A stretch of 9,113 nucleotides of DNA from Betaproteobacteria bacterium (GCA_005881355.1 VBDM01000050.1:1-9113); one strand, 5' to 3'. Counted from the stretch's first letter, positions 1-6,722 are shown. The notes: generated by a model not told the origin, from the sequence alone. Translations and numbers: made by a program.

Positions 1-61
1 CATCGCGGTTCCATCGTGACCAGTCCCCGCGGATGCCCGTTGCGAAGCCGCGGCGAAAGCA

Positions 62-364
62 TCAGCGGCGGCGCGAACCCGCTCTCAGCGCCCAGAGGGC
101 GAAGATCCCGATGATCGCCGCCGGAATGATGATCCCGTAGCGCCGCATCTTCTTCTTCCTGCGCTCGGTCTCGGCGCGCTCCTCGGCCATGAGCTGCGCC
201 AGCCGCTCGGCGGGGCTCGCCATCGGCTTTTCCTGCGCCGCGGGCTGCGGCGCCGCGGCACGCGGGATCACGGCTGCCGGAGCCGATCCCTTGCGCGCCT
301 CGGCTTCGCGGCGCGCCGCGGCGATGAGCGCAGCTTCCCGGGCCGAGAGCTTTTCCTTGTCCAT
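62..364 (-). CDS. Small hypothetical protein with C-terminal membrane anchor
   Basis: A 100-residue protein of unknown function. The N-terminal part is charged and Ala/Glu/Arg-rich, with a Pro/Ala-rich linker around residues 28-50 and a helix-prone AERLAQLMAEERAETERRKK stretch around 53-72. A basic patch (RRKKKMRR) precedes one hydrophobic segment at about residues 75-93, and the protein ends in SRRR, so it looks like a C-tail-anchored membrane protein with a cytoplasmic charged domain. The ATG lies 3 nt after the rng stop codon with no clear Shine-Dalgarno, which suggests translation coupled to rng. I do not recognise a named family. The compact position behind rng and codon use like its neighbours favour a real gene. 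Confidence 0.7.
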   Translation of the reverse strand: MDKEKLSAREAALIAAARREAEARKGSAPAAVIPRAAAPQPAAQEKPMASPAERLAQLMAEERAETERRKKKMRRYGIIIPAAIIGIFALWALRAGSRRR

Positions 365-367
365 GGG

Positions 368-1828
368 CTAGATGAGGATGATATCGAATTGCTCCTGCCC
401 GTAGCTCGTCTCGACCTGCATCGAAACCGGTTTGCCGATGAAGTCGCCGAGCATCGCGAGGGATTGCGACTCCTCCTCGAGGAACAGGTCGATCACCGAC
501 TGCGAGGCGAGGATGCGGAATTCGCGCGCGTTGAACTGGCGCGCCTCGCGCAGGATCTCGCGCAGGACTTCGTAACAAACGGTCTGCGCCGTCTTGACGA
601 CGCCGCGCCCGCCGCAGGCGGCGCAGGACTCGCACAGCACCTGCTCCAGGGACTCGCGGGTGCGCTTGCGCGTCATCTCGACCAGGCCCAGCCCCGAAAA
701 TCCGTTCACGGTGATCCTCGTCCGGTCGCGCGCGAGCGCCTTGCTGAGCTCGGCGAGCACTGCGGCGCGGTGGTCCGCCGATTCCATGTCGATGAAGTCG
801 ATGATGATGATGCCCCCGAGGTTTCTCAGGCGCAGCTGGCGGGCGATCACCTGCGCCGCCTCGAGGTTGGTCTTGAAGATCGTGTCGTCGAAATTGCGGA
901 TGCCGACGTAGCCGCCGGTGTTGACGTCGATCGTGGTCAGCGCCTCGGTCTGGTCGAGGATCAGGTAGCCGCCGCTCTTCAATTCGACCCGCCGCGCGAG
1001 GGCGCGCTCGATCTCGTCCTCGACGTTGTGCAGGTCGAAGAGCGGCCGCTCCCCCGTATAGTGCTCGAGCTTCGCGAGCACCTTGGGCGTGTATTCGGTG
1101 GCGAACGCCTGGAGCTTCTGGAAGTTCTCGCGCGAGTCGACGACGATTCGGCCGGTGCCATCGCCCGCGATGTCGCGCAGCACCCGTTGCGCGAGCGACA
1201 GGTCCTGGTGGAGCGGCGTCGGCGCGGGCGAAGTGAAAGCGCGGCCGCGGATGCCGTGCCAGAGCTTGCGCAGGTACTCGATGTCCCCGCGCAGCTCCGC
1301 ATCGGTCGCGTTCTCGGCCACGGTGCGGATGATGAAGCCCCCGGACTCGCCTTCGGGCAGCAGCTGCTGCAGCTTGTCGCGCAGCAGCTGCCGCTCGGTC
1401 TCGTCCTCGATCCGCTGCGAGATGCCGATGTGGGGATCCTGGGGAAGATAGACGACCAGCCGCCCGGCGATCGAGATCTGGGTCGAAAGGCGAGCGCCCT
1501 TGGTCCCGATCGGGTCCTTGATCACCTGCACGAGCAACGACTGGCCGTCGGCGAGTATTTTCTCGATCGGCTTGCCGGGCGCGCCGGGGGCGCTCTGCCG
1601 CTCCTCCCAGATGTCGGCGACGTGCAGGAACGCGGCGCGCTCCAGGCCGATCTCGATGAAGGCCGACTGCATGCCGGGCAGCACCCGCGCGACGCGTCCG
1701 ACGTAGATGTTCCCCACCAGACCCCGGCTCGCCGCGCGCTCGACGTGCAGTTCCTGCGGCACGCCCGCCTGCATCACCGCGACGCGGGTCTCCTGCGGCG
1801 TGCAGTTGATGAGGATGTCCTCGGTCAT
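368..1828 (-). CDS. rng: Ribonuclease G (RNase E/G family)
   Basis: Endoribonuclease that cuts single-stranded AU-rich RNA and helps mature the 16S rRNA 5' end and decay mRNA. It has 486 residues, about the usual length of RNase G, and lacks the long C-terminal scaffold of RNase E. An S1-like RNA-binding region covers about residues 36-125 (GNIYVGRVARVLPGMQSAFI). The catalytic metal-binding aspartates are in TTIDVNTG (Asp301) and IIIDFIDM (Asp344). The zinc-link cysteines follow in CESCAACGGRG (Cys399, Cys402; Cys405 also present), then VKTAQTVCYEVLREI. The start MTEDILINCTPQETRVA fits the family N-terminus, although no strong Shine-Dalgarno precedes it. It lies 91 nt downstream of maf, the same maf-rng neighbourhood as in many proteobacteria. 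Confidence 0.97.
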   Translation of the reverse strand: MTEDILINCTPQETRVAVMQAGVPQELHVERAASRGLVGNIYVGRVARVLPGMQSAFIEIGLERAAFLHVADIWEERQSAPGAPGKPIEKILADGQSLLVQVIKDPIGTKGARLSTQISIAGRLVVYLPQDPHIGISQRIEDETERQLLRDKLQQLLPEGESGGFIIRTVAENATDAELRGDIEYLRKLWHGIRGRAFTSPAPTPLHQDLSLAQRVLRDIAGDGTGRIVVDSRENFQKLQAFATEYTPKVLAKLEHYTGERPLFDLHNVEDEIERALARRVELKSGGYLILDQTEALTTIDVNTGGYVGIRNFDDTIFKTNLEAAQVIARQLRLRNLGGIIIIDFIDMESADHRAAVLAELSKALARDRTRITVNGFSGLGLVEMTRKRTRESLEQVLCESCAACGGRGVVKTAQTVCYEVLREILREARQFNAREFRILASQSVIDLFLEEESQSLAMLGDFIGKPVSMQVETSYGQEQFDIILI

Positions 1829-1834
1829 ATACGG

Positions 1835-1865
1835 GCAGGCCCCGCGGTAAGGCCGCGCGGCCTGC
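1835..1865 (-). other. Stem-loop in the maf-rng spacer
   Basis: Perfect 7-bp inverted repeat, GCAGGCC at 1859-1865 and its complement at 1835-1841. It encloses a second self-complementary stretch (AGGCCGCGCGGCCT on the minus strand). The fold would end only 6 nt upstream of the rng ATG and cover the place where a ribosome would bind. There is no T-run after it, so an intrinsic terminator is unlikely; a translational or processing element is possible. GC-rich DNA makes such repeats common, so a role is unproven. Confidence 0.35.
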
Positions 1866-1919
1866 TTTGATTCCCGGACCTCGGCTGACGCCTCAGTTTC
1901 CCCGCCTGGAGCGAGTTCA

Positions 1920-2543
1920 TCATCGCCCGGTCTTGAATTTCGCGATCAGCTGCGCGGTCTCGTACAGCGGCAGCCCCATGATCCCGGAATAGCTGCCGTG
2001 CAGCTCGGTGACGAACGCCGCCGCGCGGCCCTGGATCGCGTAGGCGCCCGCCTTGTCGGTCGGCTCGCCGCTCTCGACGTAGGTTTCGATCTCGGCCTCC
2101 GCGAGCTCGCAGAAGCGAACCCGGCTCTCGCTCACGACGAGCTCGGCGCGCTCGTCGAATTTGAGCGCGACCGCGGTCAGCACGCGGTGCTCGCGTCCGG
2201 ACAAGAGGCGCAGCATCCGCGCGGCGTCGGCGCCGTCGGCGGGCTTGCCGAGAATTTTCTCGTCGGCGCAGACGACGGTGTCCGCTGCGAGCACCGGGAA
2301 CTTGCGCAGCTGGCGCTGCACGGTCCTCTGCCAGCCCGCGTCCGCCTTGGCCCTGCACACGCGGCGGACGTAATCGTCGGGTGATTCCCCCGGCCGCAGC
2401 GACTCGTCGACGTCGGAGCCGCGCGCGGGATGCTCGCGCAGCACCAGCACCTCGAACGAAACGCCGATCTGCTTCAGGAGCTCGCGCCGGCGCGGGCTGC
2501 GCGAGGCAAGGTAGATCTTCGGTTTCGCCGGAGCGGGCTTCAT
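1920..2543 (-). CDS. maf: Maf-family nucleotide pyrophosphatase (dTTP/UTP type)
   Basis: House-cleaning enzyme that hydrolyses dTTP, UTP and modified pyrimidine triphosphates to monophosphates. The 207-residue protein has the family signature YLASRSPRRRELL at residues 11-23, the catalytic AADTVV (Asp88) and LGKP at 98-101. It also has MLRLLSGREHRVLTAV at 110-125, EPTDKAGAYAIQG at 160-172 and GSYSGIMGLPL at 183-193. The DKAGAYAIQG form resembles the YhdE branch rather than the m7GTP-cleaving YceF branch, and adjacency to rng supports that. A short MKPAPAKPK extension precedes the conserved core. Its ATG overlaps the rlmH stop by 4 nt (ATGA), so it is probably translationally coupled. Confidence 0.95.
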   Translation of the reverse strand: MKPAPAKPKIYLASRSPRRRELLKQIGVSFEVLVLREHPARGSDVDESLRPGESPDDYVRRVCRAKADAGWQRTVQRQLRKFPVLAADTVVCADEKILGKPADGADAARMLRLLSGREHRVLTAVALKFDERAELVVSESRVRFCELAEAEIETYVESGEPTDKAGAYAIQGRAAAFVTELHGSYSGIMGLPLYETAQLIAKFKTGR

Positions 2544-3010
2544 TCGCGATGGTACGGCAGGTGGTTGAGGATCGAGGCCGCGCGATAGAGCTGCTCGGCG
2601 AGCAGCACGCGCGCGAGGCCGTGCGGCAGCGTCATCGCGGACAGGCGCAGAACCAGCTCAGCGCCGCTTTTCGCCGCGGGCGCCAAGCCGTCGGCGCCGC
2701 CGATGAGAAAGGCGGTATTGCGTCCCTCGAGACGCCGCGCGTCGAGCCAGCGCGCGAGCTCCGCCGTGCTGAATTCGCGCCCGCGCTCATCGAGTGCCGC
2801 GCGCAAGGACCCGCGCGGCACCGCGCGCTCGATGCGCCCGGCTTCCGCCTGGAGCAGCTGGGCGGTCGATTTGCCGCCCGAGCGGGGCTCGGGGCGGACC
2901 TCGACGAGCTCTATCCTCAGGCCTCGGGGCATGCGCTTCGCGTATTCGTCAAAAGGCTCGTTGACCCATCTGGGCATCCGGGTACCCACCGCGACCACGA
3001 TCAGCTTCAT
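2540..3010 (-). CDS. rlmH: 23S rRNA (pseudouridine-1915-N3)-methyltransferase
   Basis: SPOUT-class methyltransferase that uses SAM to methylate pseudouridine 1915 in helix 69 of 23S rRNA on assembled 70S ribosomes. I place the start at MKLIVVAVGT, giving 156 residues, the usual family length; the open frame runs 20 codons further upstream but those residues are not family-like. Visible motifs are FLIGGADGL at residues 101-109 (SAM-binding loop) and the knotted C-terminus LSAMTLPHGLARVLLAEQLY (123-142), followed by RAASILNHLPYHRE to the end. The chosen ATG overlaps the rsfS stop by 4 nt, and the rlmH TGA overlaps the maf ATG by 4 nt. Both overlaps support this start. Confidence 0.96.
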   Translation of the reverse strand: MKLIVVAVGTRMPRWVNEPFDEYAKRMPRGLRIELVEVRPEPRSGGKSTAQLLQAEAGRIERAVPRGSLRAALDERGREFSTAELARWLDARRLEGRNTAFLIGGADGLAPAAKSGAELVLRLSAMTLPHGLARVLLAEQLYRAASILNHLPYHRE

Positions 3011-3381
3011 TTGGCGCGCGTTGCGGCGCGGCGCCTGGCGCGCGGCTTGCGGGGCTTGGACTGGCCCCACAGCTCCTCCAGATTGTAGTGCGAGCGCACC
3101 GCCGGCTGCATGATATGCACGACGATGTCACCGAGATCGATGAGCGCCCAATCGCCGCCGCCCTCGCCTTCCGCCCCGTAGACGCGAGCGCCAGCCGCTT
3201 TCGCCTTCTCCTGTACGTGGCTCGCGAGGGCTTTCAACTGCCGGGCGGAGTCCGCGCTCGCGATGATCACGCGGTCGAACATCGAGGTGATATGGGCGAC
3301 GTCGAAGACCTCGATCTCCCGGGCCTTGATGTCCTCGAGCGCCCCGACCGCGGCCTTCTGGAGCCTGCGAACGTCTATCAT
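3007..3381 (-). CDS. rsfS: Ribosomal silencing factor RsfS (Iojap family)
   Basis: Binds ribosomal protein uL14 and blocks joining of the 30S and 50S subunits during starvation. The start at MIDVRRLQKAAVGALEDIKA gives 124 residues; the open frame extends much further upstream but lies inside nadD. Conserved parts are REIEVFDVAHITSMFDRVII (21-40), SARQLKALASHVQE (45-58), and DWALIDLGDIVVHIM at 77-91 with RSHYNLEELW at 96-105. After LEELW comes a lysine/arginine-rich tail (SKPRKPRARRRAATRAK), a common kind of rRNA-contacting extension. The ATG overlaps the nadD stop by 4 nt, and its TGA overlaps the rlmH ATG by 4 nt. Confidence 0.96.
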   Translation of the reverse strand: MIDVRRLQKAAVGALEDIKAREIEVFDVAHITSMFDRVIIASADSARQLKALASHVQEKAKAAGARVYGAEGEGGGDWALIDLGDIVVHIMQPAVRSHYNLEELWGQSKPRKPRARRRAATRAK

Positions 3382-4043
3382 CCGGGCGCGCCGTTCTCCT
3401 TGGCGTACAGTCCGTGCGCCTCGATGTAGTCGAGCACGGCCGAAGGCAGGAGATAACGCGGGCTGCGGGCCTGGGCGAAGTGGGCGCGGATGGCGCTCGC
3501 CGAGATGTCGAGCGCCGTGGTGCCGTAGGTGGCGACGCTTCCTCCCGGCCGCTCGCGCAGGACATCGGGGGTGCCGGCGCGCTTGCGCCATTCCGCGGCG
3601 AGCGCGGCGGGCATTCCGCCCGGGGTGAGCGAGTGTCCGGGCCGCTGCGCGACGAAGATGTGCGCGAGGCCGAAAAGATCGGGCCAGCGCTGCCACGCGG
3701 TGAGATTGCGGAAGGCGTCGGTGCCGAGGAGAAGCACGAGGGAGCGCTTTGCGCCGAATTCGCCTCTCAGCCGTTCGAGCGTTTCGACGGTGTAGCCGGG
3801 GGCGGTCTGGCGGATCTCCGCGTCGTCGAGCTCGAAAAGGGCGTTCTTTTCGATCGCGAGGCGCACCATCTTCAAGCGGTGCGCGGCGGCCGCGAGCGGC
3901 GCAATGCGGTGCCAGGGCTGGCCGGCGGGCACCCAGCGCACGCGCTCAAGGCCCAGGATCTCGGCCGCCTCCTGCGCAAGGCGCAGGTGCCCGAAGTGCA
4001 CGGGGTCGAAGGTGCCGCCCATGATGCCGATCGGGGCGCTCAT
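3378..4043 (-). CDS. nadD: Nicotinate-nucleotide adenylyltransferase
   Basis: Transfers AMP from ATP to nicotinate mononucleotide, giving deamido-NAD, a late step of NAD biosynthesis. The 221-residue protein opens with the nucleotidyltransferase phosphate-binding motif GGTFDPVHFGH at residues 9-19. It continues with WVPAGQPWHR (37-46), YTVETL (84-89), LLGTDAFRNLTAW (105-117) and the ATP-binding ISASAIR (180-186, the family's ISSTxIR). It ends with RYLLPSAVLDYIEAHGLY. The ATG is 75 nt after the proA stop; the spacer holds no gene. The stop overlaps the rsfS start by 4 nt. The nadD-rsfS-rlmH order is highly conserved in proteobacteria. Confidence 0.97.
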   Translation of the reverse strand: MSAPIGIMGGTFDPVHFGHLRLAQEAAEILGLERVRWVPAGQPWHRIAPLAAAAHRLKMVRLAIEKNALFELDDAEIRQTAPGYTVETLERLRGEFGAKRSLVLLLGTDAFRNLTAWQRWPDLFGLAHIFVAQRPGHSLTPGGMPAALAAEWRKRAGTPDVLRERPGGSVATYGTTALDISASAIRAHFAQARSPRYLLPSAVLDYIEAHGLYAKENGAPG

Positions 4044-4118
4044 CCGCGCCCCGCGCCACAGGGCACTTTCGCCGAACGAAGCGGCCCGGCGGCGGTCGGG
4101 AGGTTCTTCAGGCTTGCC

Positions 4119-5387
4119 TCAAGCGCGAATCTGGCCGCTGCCGAAGACCACGTACTTCTGCGAGGTGAGGCCCTCGAGGCCGACCGGGCCGCGCGCGTGC
4201 AGTTTGTCGGTGGAGATGCCGACCTCCGCCCCGAGGCCGTACTCGAATCCGTCTGCGAAGCGCGTCGAGGCGTTCACCATCACCGAGCTCGAATCGACCT
4301 CGCGAAGGAAGCGCCTCGCGCGCGCCTCGTCCTCGGTGACGATCGCGTCGGTATGCTGCGACCCGTACTTGCCGATATGCGCGATCGCCGTATCGAGATC
4401 GGGCACCAGGCGCACCGCCAGGATCGGCGCGAGGTACTCCGTGTACCAGTCTTCCTCGGTCGCGCGCTTCATCTGCGGAACGAGCTTGCGCGCGCCTTCG
4501 TCCCCGCGCAGCTCCACGCCCTTGTCGATGTAGATCTTCGCGAGCGCGGGCAGCACCTTCGGCGCGATCGCTTCGTTGACGAGCAGCGTCTCCATGGCGT
4601 TGCACACGCCGTAGCGCTGCGTCTTCGCGTTGTCGGCGATGCGGATCGCCTTGTCGATGTCTGCGCGCTCGTCGATGTAGACGTGGCAGACCCCGTCGAG
4701 GTGCTTGATCATCGGGATGCGCGATTCGCGCATCACGCGCTCGATCAAATCCTTGCCGCCGCGCGGCACGATGATGTCGACATATTCGTTCATCGAAAGG
4801 AGGATGCCGACCGCGGCGCGGTCGGCGGTTTCGAGCACCTGCACCGCGGCCTCCGGCATGCCCGCCGCCCGCAGGCCGTCGTGCACGCAGGCGGCGATCG
4901 CCCGGTTGGAGCGGACCGCTTCCGATCCTCCGCGGAGGATGCAAGCATTGCCCGCCTTGAGGCACAGCGCCGCCGCGTCGGCGGTGACGTTGGGGCGCGA
5001 TTCGTAGATGATGCCGATCACCCCGAGCGGCACCCGCATTTTCCCGACCTTGATGCCCGAAGGCTGCTCGCGAAGCTCGGTGACCTCGCCGACCGGATCG
5101 GGGAGCTGTGCGACCTGCTCCAGGCCCTGCGCCATGCCCTCGATGCTCTTTTCGGTCAGCGTGAGACGGTCGATGAATGCCGCGTCCTTGCCCGCGACAC
5201 GCGCCCCCTTCGCGTCATCGGCGTTCGCGGCGAGGAGCTTCTTCGCATCGCGCCTCACCGCCTTGGCGCCGGCGACCAGCGCGCGGTTCTTGGCCGCGGT
5301 GTCGGCGCGGGCGAGCTCGCGCGAGGCGGCGCGCGCCCGGCGACCGACTTCGAGCATGTAGGATTTGATGTCCACCGGAGCGTTCAT
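4119..5387 (-). CDS. proA: Gamma-glutamyl phosphate reductase
   Basis: NADPH-dependent reduction of gamma-glutamyl phosphate to glutamate semialdehyde, the second step of proline synthesis from glutamate. It has 422 residues, full length for the family. Visible landmarks are PLGVIGIIYESRPNVTADA (120-138), the cofactor-binding KAGNACILRGGSEA (144-157), VPRGGKDLI (208-216), the catalytic cysteine in QRYGVCNAMETLLV (Cys262), DWYTEYLAPI (313-322), and GSQHTDAIVT (342-351). The last landmark is ARGPVGLEGLTS (398-409). The start has no Shine-Dalgarno; a TAGAAT box sits directly upstream (see the promoter entry). In many betaproteobacteria the gene before proA is holA; here it is an accessory region instead. 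Confidence 0.97.
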   Translation of the reverse strand: MNAPVDIKSYMLEVGRRARAASRELARADTAAKNRALVAGAKAVRRDAKKLLAANADDAKGARVAGKDAAFIDRLTLTEKSIEGMAQGLEQVAQLPDPVGEVTELREQPSGIKVGKMRVPLGVIGIIYESRPNVTADAAALCLKAGNACILRGGSEAVRSNRAIAACVHDGLRAAGMPEAAVQVLETADRAAVGILLSMNEYVDIIVPRGGKDLIERVMRESRIPMIKHLDGVCHVYIDERADIDKAIRIADNAKTQRYGVCNAMETLLVNEAIAPKVLPALAKIYIDKGVELRGDEGARKLVPQMKRATEEDWYTEYLAPILAVRLVPDLDTAIAHIGKYGSQHTDAIVTEDEARARRFLREVDSSSVMVNASTRFADGFEYGLGAEVGISTDKLHARGPVGLEGLTSQKYVVFGSGQIRA

Positions 5388-5393
5388 GGAAGG

Positions 5394-5399
5394 ATTCTA
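5394..5399 (-). promoter_or_regulatory. Candidate -10 box giving a leaderless proA transcript
   Basis: Minus-strand TAGAAT matches the TATAAT consensus at 5 of 6 positions. It is followed by CCTTCC and then the proA ATG, so the box lies at -12 to -7 relative to the A of the start codon, exactly where it would be if transcription begins at that A. There is no purine-rich ribosome-binding site, which agrees with a leaderless message. No good -35 box is visible at 16-18 nt. A 7-bp inverted repeat (CCGCCCG/CGGGCGG, 5400-5414) lies directly upstream and could be an operator or chance in GC-rich DNA. Confidence 0.45.
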
Positions 5400-5505
5400 C
5401 CGCCCGGCGGGCGGGGCGTGCAGGTCGCCTGCGCCATTAGCGCCGATAGTGGCTCCGGATATGTCTCGGCTATTTGCAAATTTTCTCTGCGATACGGCGT
5501 CCCAT

Positions 5506-5546
5506 GGGCGCTCCCGTCGCGCGTCCCTCTCGAACAAGGGGTCGGC
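5506..5546 (-). other. Truncated attC-like site behind lepB
   Basis: Three nt after the lepB stop the minus strand reads GCCGACCCCTT, GTTCGAGAGGGACGC, GCGACGGGA, GCGCCC. GGG-A-CGC can pair with GCG-CCC, leaving one extrahelical A, as in attC arms. GTTCGAGAGGGACGC matches the arm of the attC reconstructed at 7037-7092 plus 8507-8518 (GTTCGAGAGCGGACGC) in 15 of 16 positions, with one base missing. The expected right half, ending in a GTTAGGC-type box, is absent; the sequence diverges after GCGCCC. I read it as the left half of an eroded cassette site. Confidence 0.55.
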
Positions 5547-5548
5547 TC

Positions 5549-6202
5549 TCACAGGTTGCGCAAGAACCTGTCCATTCTTGGCAGGTAATAGCGGTCATAG
5601 TCGATCGAGAGCACGACCGTTCTTGCGTCGCCGACGATCTCCCCGCGAGGGATGAACCCGCGGACTCTCGAATCGGCGCTGTTGTCCCGATTGTCGCCCA
5701 GCACCAGGTAATGGTCTTCCGGCACCTTGACGGGGCCGAACGAGCTGAAACGGCTCACCCCGGCGGGCGCCAGCTCGATCCGGTGCGTCATGCCGCCGTA
5801 GGATTCGATCGCGAATATCGCGTCGGCCGTGTACTCGACATTGGAATATCGCGCCCCGATGCCGTTGATCGTCAGGAGGTTGTTTCTCATCTCGACGACG
5901 TCCCCCGGCAGGCCGATCACGCGCTTCACAAGACGGGTTTCGGCGGCTTTTGAATCGAAGACGACGATGTCCCCGCGCCCGGGGTCGCCGAACTTGTGGA
6001 TCGAGATGTAGGTGAGCGGAATCCTCAGGTCGTAGGCGAGCTTGTTCACGAATATCCGGTCGCCTTCGATGATCGTCGGCTTCATCGAACCCGTGGGGAC
6101 GGTGTTCCAATCGGCCACGGCGCTGCGGAAAACAATCATCAAAACGACAAACAGCGCAAAACCCCGGTATTCGCGCCACAGTCTGGCAAACTCATTCCAC
6201 AT
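5549..6202 (-). CDS. lepB: Signal peptidase I, compact form (S26 family)
   Basis: Membrane-bound serine protease that removes signal peptides from exported proteins. One transmembrane helix at about residues 14-30 (GFALFVVLMIVFRSAVA) is followed by the catalytic serine in PTGSMKPT (Ser39), the box around YDLRIPLTY, the catalytic lysine in RLVKRVIGLPGD (Lys93), and GDNRDNSADSRVRGFIPRGE (169-188). I start it at the ATG at 6202 because GGAG lies 8 nt upstream (AAGGAGACGTGCTTATG). The frame extends to a TTG at 6235, but without such a site. At 217 residues with one helix it is shorter than the two-helix LepB of E. coli and may be a second copy. It stands alone, not beside lepA, rnc or era, and attC-like patches flank it, so it could be a cassette gene. 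Confidence 0.93.
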   Translation of the reverse strand: MWNEFARLWREYRGFALFVVLMIVFRSAVADWNTVPTGSMKPTIIEGDRIFVNKLAYDLRIPLTYISIHKFGDPGRGDIVVFDSKAAETRLVKRVIGLPGDVVEMRNNLLTINGIGARYSNVEYTADAIFAIESYGGMTHRIELAPAGVSRFSSFGPVKVPEDHYLVLGDNRDNSADSRVRGFIPRGEIVGDARTVVLSIDYDRYYLPRMDRFLRNL

Positions 6203-6230
6203 AAGCACGTCTCCTTCGAACCAAATGAAA

Positions 6231-6281
6231 GCCAAACGACCGCGCTCAGGGGCAGAGCGCTTGCGGGGCGTCCCCGAGAAA
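6231..6281 (-). other. Weak attC-like patch with hairpin between membrane gene and lepB
   Basis: This 79-nt spacer has on the minus strand GGGGACGC, then CCCGCAA, then GCGCTCTGCCCC, ending in TGAGCGCGGTCGTTTGGC. GGGG-A-CGC can pair with GCG and CCCC, again with an unpaired A. The end resembles the right arm of the attC at 7037 (TCAACGCGAACGTTAGCG), and GTTTGGC differs from the GTTRRRY box at one position. No matching R'' box is seen on the other side. The inner repeat GCGCTC/GAGCGC (6242-6260, 7-nt loop) could instead be a poor terminator for the upstream gene, as it has no clear T-run. Confidence 0.25.
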
Positions 6282-6692
6282 TTATTCGTGGTAAATCAAA
6301 CCCGCCGCAACGCCCGCGGCGATGAATTCCACCATAATCGCCAAGAACCAATAGAACGCGAGCGCAAGCGGGATTGGCAGAAGCACGTACCAGCCAAAGC
6401 TGTTCATCACGGACAACATGGCTCCCGCATACAGACCGTAACGAAACCCCTGCCCTAGACCAGGCTTGCCTTTCTCGTAGCCCTTCACGTAGATCAGCGC
6501 GAAGAATGGTGCAAATACCAGGATCCCCACCCAGAACACCCACATCATTTTCTGCATCTCAGCTTCCGATCGCCACAGCGAAGCCGTCTGTTTGTACATG
6601 TCTGACAGGAGTACACCGTGGATGAGAAATTCCAGCACTCCGATCACGACAAACACAGCCACGCTCGCCAGCAACCACCGTTTCGTATTCAT
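6282..6692 (-). CDS. Uncharacterised four-helix membrane protein
   Basis: A 136-residue, strongly hydrophobic protein with four predicted transmembrane helices at about residues 7-28, 50-70, 83-104 and 108-134. The short MNTKR start and the KGYEKGKPG loop between helices 2 and 3 are basic, so both ends probably face the cytoplasm. Charged or polar residues inside helices (Glu21, His25, Glu122) and the LLPIPL turn before helix 4 are possible functional positions. The ATG has a strong Shine-Dalgarno (GGAGGAG, 4 nt away). It resembles unnamed small integral membrane proteins from environmental proteobacteria; I cannot give a function. GC content is visibly lower than in the proA-rng genes, in line with transfer. 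Confidence 0.8.
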   Translation of the reverse strand: MNTKRWLLASVAVFVVIGVLEFLIHGVLLSDMYKQTASLWRSEAEMQKMMWVFWVGILVFAPFFALIYVKGYEKGKPGLGQGFRYGLYAGAMLSVMNSFGWYVLLPIPLALAFYWFLAIMVEFIAAGVAAGLIYHE

Positions 6693-6722
6693 GTGCTCCT
6701 CCGGATTGTTCCTACTCGTTGC

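Noticed and set aside
1..14. Minus-strand ATG codons at the left edge, possibly the next gene start
   Set aside because: Only a few codons are inside the window, too little to support a gene.
389..1870. Plus-strand open frame of 493 codons opposite rng
   Set aside because: Same cause: a shadow of rng, whose catalytic motifs are all intact on the minus strand.
1825..2358. Minus-strand open frame of 177 codons overlapping maf
   Set aside because: Arg-rich out-of-frame reading of maf with no family features.
3011..3070. Twenty extra codons at the rlmH N-terminus
   Set aside because: They lie inside rsfS, encode Ala/Arg/Gln-rich residues not seen in the family, and MKLIVVAVGT is the standard start.
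3382..3696. Long N-terminal extension of rsfS
   Set aside because: It lies wholly within nadD and is Arg-rich shadow sequence; the ATG in the 4-nt overlap gives the normal length.
5400..5414. CCGCCCG/CGGGCGG repeat as a terminator
   Set aside because: No T-run follows on either strand, and it is short with almost no loop.
3414..5588. Very long plus-strand open frame (724 codons) across nadD and proA
   Set aside because: It is antisense to two clear enzyme genes; long antisense frames are expected in GC-rich DNA, and its translation is low-complexity Arg/Ala/Asp-rich with no family motif.
6203..6235. Upstream TTG start for lepB
   Set aside because: No ribosome-binding site before the TTG, whereas GGAG is well placed before the ATG at 6202; the TTG also overlaps the attC-like box.
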